Assembly (NCBI GenBank): GCA_963800235.1
Contig: CAWDAD010000001.1
Coordinates: 1,860,001 to 1,924,000 of the forward strand
Direction: 5' to 3'
Length of the DNA stretch: 64,000 bases
Source of the DNA: CAVVNP01 sp963800235
Lineage (GTDB): Bacteria; Actinomycetota; Acidimicrobiia; Acidimicrobiales; Iamiaceae
A program made the position numbers and the translations under genes. Under the pieces are notes generated by a model that was not told the DNA's origin, ran no database searches, and saw only the letters and a list, made by a program, of their open reading frames with translations. Below, one piece after another: positions 61,517-64,000 of this stretch (positions within the stretch are counted from its first letter, which is position 1; every line of letters starts with the position of its first letter).

Positions 61517-63034
61517 CTACCGGCCGAGGGCGGTGAGGTTGCTGGCGACGTCGCCCAGGTTGGCGACGATCTGCGGGAGCACGCCCAGCACCACCGTCGC
61601 GATGACCGAGAGGGCCACCGCGGTGACCAGCGCGCCCGGCACCTTGACCGGCGCCCGGTCGCCGTCGGGCGGCTCGTCCATCCACATCGTCCGCACCAGG
61701 TTGGCGTAGTAGAAGAGCGCGATCACCGAGTTCAGGCCGACCACCACGCCGAGCACGGTGCCGCCGCTGGTGTTGCCCTGCAGCACCGCCCGGAAGACCT
61801 CGAACTTGGCGAACCACCCGCCGAAGGGCGGGATGCCGGCCAGGGCGAACAGGAAGATGCTCATGCACGCCGCCAGCCCGGGGGCGTACTGGCTGAGCCC
61901 GGCCCAGGAGGAGATCTCACCCGACCGGGTCCGGCGGCTGACGGCGATCACCACCGCGAACGCCCCGAAGTTCATGGCCGTGTAGACGATCAGGTACACG
62001 ACCACGGCGGCGATCGACTCGCTGGCGTTGCCCTTGTGCCCGGCCACCGCCAGCGGAGCCAGCATGAAGCCGGCCTGCGCGACCGACGAGTAGGCGAGGA
62101 GCCGGACCACGTTGGTCTGGCGCAGGGCGACGAGGTTGCCGACGGTCATGGTGGCGGCGGCCAGCACCCACATCAGCGGCCCGTAGACGTCGCTCTGGCC
62201 GAAGAAGGCGATGAAGATCAGCTGGAGGATGGCGACGAAGCCGGCCGCCTTCGAGGCGACCGAGAGGAAGGCGGTGATCGGTGTCGGCGCCCCCTCGTAG
62301 GTGTCCGGCGCCCAGTTGTGGAACGGCACCGCCGAGACCTTGAAGCCGAACCCGACCAGCACGAAGACGATGCCGAGGCTGGCCGCCGGCGTCGCCCCGA
62401 AGCTGCCCTGCAGCTGGGCGCCGATCTCGCGCAGCAGCGTCGTGCCCGTGCCGCCGTAGATCAGCGACATGCCGTAGAGCATCACCGCGGTGGCGAAGAC
62501 GCCCATCAGGTAGTACTTCATGCCCGCCTCGTTGCCCTTGAGGTCGCGCTTGCGCCAGCCGGCCAGCAGATAGGCGGGGATCGACAGGAGCTCCAGGGCG
62601 ACGAACATGGTGATGAGGTCGCGAGAGCTGGCCATGACGCTCATGCCGAGCACCGACGAGAGCAGGAGCAGGTAGTACTCCCCCTCCCAGTAGTCGCCCT
62701 CGGCCACGTAGTTGGTCGAGAGCAGCACCGTGAGGTACCCGGCGACGATGAACACGCCCTTCATCACCAGGGCGAACTTGTCGACGGTGAAGGCCCCGCC
62801 GAACAGCCCGCGGTCGGTGCCGTCGACGGCCAGGGTGATGACCGGGATCATGGCGCCGAGCAGCCCCAGACCGGCGAGGGCGGAGACGAGCCACTTCTGG
62901 GCGGGTTCGGTGAAGAGGTCGACGAGCAGCAGGACCGCGATGGTGACGGTGAGCACCGCCTCGGGGGCGAGCGCGTGCCAGTCGATGTGGGGGGCGGTGA
63001 ACCCCTGGGACTGGGCCAGCAGGTGGGCGAGCAC
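61517..63034 (-). CDS. nuoN: NADH-quinone oxidoreductase subunit N
   Basis: A 505-residue antiporter-like proton-pumping subunit of complex I with about 14 membrane segments. Typical pieces are 'LALVMKGVFIVAGYLTVLL'-like helices, 'LFVALELLSIPAYLLAGWRK'-type proton-channel helix (conserved Glu), 'FKVSAVPFHNWAPDTYEGAP' and 'RLLAYSSVAQAGFML'. It is the last nuo gene and overlaps no neighbour; nuoM lies 10 bp upstream. Confidence 0.95.
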   Translation of the reverse strand: MLAHLLAQSQGFTAPHIDWHALAPEAVLTVTIAVLLLVDLFTEPAQKWLVSALAGLGLLGAMIPVITLAVDGTDRGLFGGAFTVDKFALVMKGVFIVAGYLTVLLSTNYVAEGDYWEGEYYLLLLSSVLGMSVMASSRDLITMFVALELLSIPAYLLAGWRKRDLKGNEAGMKYYLMGVFATAVMLYGMSLIYGGTGTTLLREIGAQLQGSFGATPAASLGIVFVLVGFGFKVSAVPFHNWAPDTYEGAPTPITAFLSVASKAAGFVAILQLIFIAFFGQSDVYGPLMWVLAAATMTVGNLVALRQTNVVRLLAYSSVAQAGFMLAPLAVAGHKGNASESIAAVVVYLIVYTAMNFGAFAVVIAVSRRTRSGEISSWAGLSQYAPGLAACMSIFLFALAGIPPFGGWFAKFEVFRAVLQGNTSGGTVLGVVVGLNSVIALFYYANLVRTMWMDEPPDGDRAPVKVPGALVTAVALSVIATVVLGVLPQIVANLGDVASNLTALGR

Positions 63035-63044
63035 CGGCGGCGAC

Positions 63045-64000
63045 CTACCGGCCCAGCGCCGTGAGCTGGTGGACGACGGCGCTGTCGGTGACGTGGAAGA
63101 TGGCGTTCGGGTAGACGCCGAAGACCAGGATCAGCAGCAGCATCGGCGTCCAGGCGATGTAGTCGGTGAGGTGCATGTCGGAGATCTTCACGCCCTCCCA
63201 CTCCGCCTTGGGCGTGCCGAAGGCGACCCGCTGCAGCAACCAGAGCAGGTAGCCGGCGGCGAAGATCGTGCCGATGGCGGCGATCACCATGTAGGTCCGG
63301 TACAGCGGCACGTTGAGCCCCGCCGCCGGGCTGTAGGCCGACAGGATGGCGGGGAACTCACCCCAGAAGCCGGCCAGGCCGGGCAGGCCGAGCGAGGCCA
63401 TGACGCAGAACCCGAGCAGCCAGCCCATGCGCGGCGCCTGCAGCAGCAGTCCCCCCAGCCGCTTGATCTCGAGGGTGTGGAACCGCTCCTTCACCGACCC
63501 GGCGAGGAAGAAGAGCATGCCGGTGATCAGGCCGTGGGCGACCATGCCGAACACCGCGGCGTTGATGCCGAAGGAGGTCAGCGTCGAGATGCCGAGCATG
63601 ACGTAGCCCATGTGCGCCACCGACGAGAAGGCGATCAGCCGCTTCATGTCGGTCTGGGCCAGGCAGCCGAGGGCGCCGTAGATGATGCCGATGACCGCCA
63701 GGGTGGCGATGACCGGGGCCCACTTCTGGGCGGCGGCGGGGAGCACCGGGATGGCGATGCGGATGAAGCCGTAGCTGCCGAGCTTCAGCAGCACCGCGGC
63801 CAGGATGACCGAGCCCTGGGTCGGCGCCTGGGTGTGGGCGTCGGGCAGCCAGGTGTGGAACGGGAACATCGGCACCTTGATGCCGAAGCCCAGGAACATC
63901 CCTCCGAAGATCAGGATGCCGGTGCTCTTGACCAGGCCGGCGCCGTGCCACTGGGCCAGGGCCGGGATGCTGAAGGTGTGCAGCGGCTGGCCGCCCGGAC
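63045..64000 (-). CDS. nuoM: NADH-quinone oxidoreductase subunit M (partial)
   Basis: The C-terminal two-thirds of NuoM, truncated at the right window edge; the frame is open to base 64000. Diagnostic segments are 'GIKVPMFPFHTWLPDAHTQA', 'PTQGSVILAAVLLKLGSYGF', 'CLAQTDMKRLIAFSSVAHMG' and 'ASLGLPGLAGFWGEF'. It is an antiporter-like proton pump of complex I, followed by nuoN; the rest of the nuo operon presumably continues beyond the window. Confidence 0.95.
   Translation of the reverse strand, partial: PGGQPLHTFSIPALAQWHGAGLVKSTGILIFGGMFLGFGIKVPMFPFHTWLPDAHTQAPTQGSVILAAVLLKLGSYGFIRIAIPVLPAAAQKWAPVIATLAVIGIIYGALGCLAQTDMKRLIAFSSVAHMGYVMLGISTLTSFGINAAVFGMVAHGLITGMLFFLAGSVKERFHTLEIKRLGGLLLQAPRMGWLLGFCVMASLGLPGLAGFWGEFPAILSAYSPAAGLNVPLYRTYMVIAAIGTIFAAGYLLWLLQRVAFGTPKAEWEGVKISDMHLTDYIAWTPMLLLILVFGVYPNAIFHVTDSAVVHQLTALGR

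Overview
The window is very GC-rich DNA whose 88 annotated features are mostly core housekeeping genes, nearly all on the minus strand. The zinc-type S14, the ECF41-type sigma factor, the P450/nitronate monooxygenase genes, and the way the str, rpoBC, S10, spc and alpha ribosomal clusters are joined point to an Actinomycetota. My best guess is class Acidimicrobiia; this is inferred from gene content, not from a phylogeny.

Layout, left to right. 1-7.3 kb: nnr (cut by the window edge), acpS, a strongly enlarged GlmS, glmM, rpsI and rplM (amino-sugar precursor supply plus two r-proteins). 7.5-11.5 kb: an accessory patch with a TetR regulator, truA, an FAD oxidoreductase and an ECF41 sigma factor, followed by five perfect copies of a 77-bp repeat. 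11.9-36.6 kb: the ribosomal supercluster, read right to left as rpsL-rpsG-fusA-tuf-rpsJ / rplC through rplO / secY-adk-map / infA-rpmJ-rpsM-rpsK-rpsD-rpoA-rplQ. It is interrupted between map and infA by a TetR-P450-nitronate monooxygenase operon and a membrane glycosyltransferase. 36.7-51.9 kb: a TlyA-like methyltransferase, rpoC, rpoB, rplL-rplJ-rplA-rplK, nusG, secE, tRNA-Trp, an ECF sigma/anti-sigma pair, rpmG, a second tuf, tRNA-Met and tRNA-Thr. 52-64 kb: mixed genes comprising a membrane-anchored SMC/RecF-like ATPase, a GNAT acetyltransferase, a GH1-like protein without its catalytic glutamates, tRNA-Tyr, a YajQ-family protein, htpX, a HAD protein, acs, an atypical SDR, a MidA-like methyltransferase, nuoN and the end of nuoM.

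The most striking sequence-level signal is about 57 single-base indels (hand count) in the most conserved genes (map, most of spc/S10, fusA, rpsG, rpoC, rpoB, rplJKL). Nearly all fit a codon boundary or third position, and most insertions place two synonymous wobble bases side by side (e.g. GTG then C, CAA then G). This looks like a consensus error from mixed strains or cross-mapped reads, not decay or programmed frameshifting. These genes are therefore annotated as intact genes with damaged reading frames. Net frame arithmetic for each gene agrees with the events I list.

I see no CRISPR array, insertion sequence, prophage or convincing novel defence system. The best biological leads are the oversized GlmS, the 77-bp repeat array, the SMC-like membrane protein with no Walker A lysine, the GH1-like pseudoenzyme and the acidic tail on L22. 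Several minus-strand promoters share a TTGnnn / TATCGT-type pattern.
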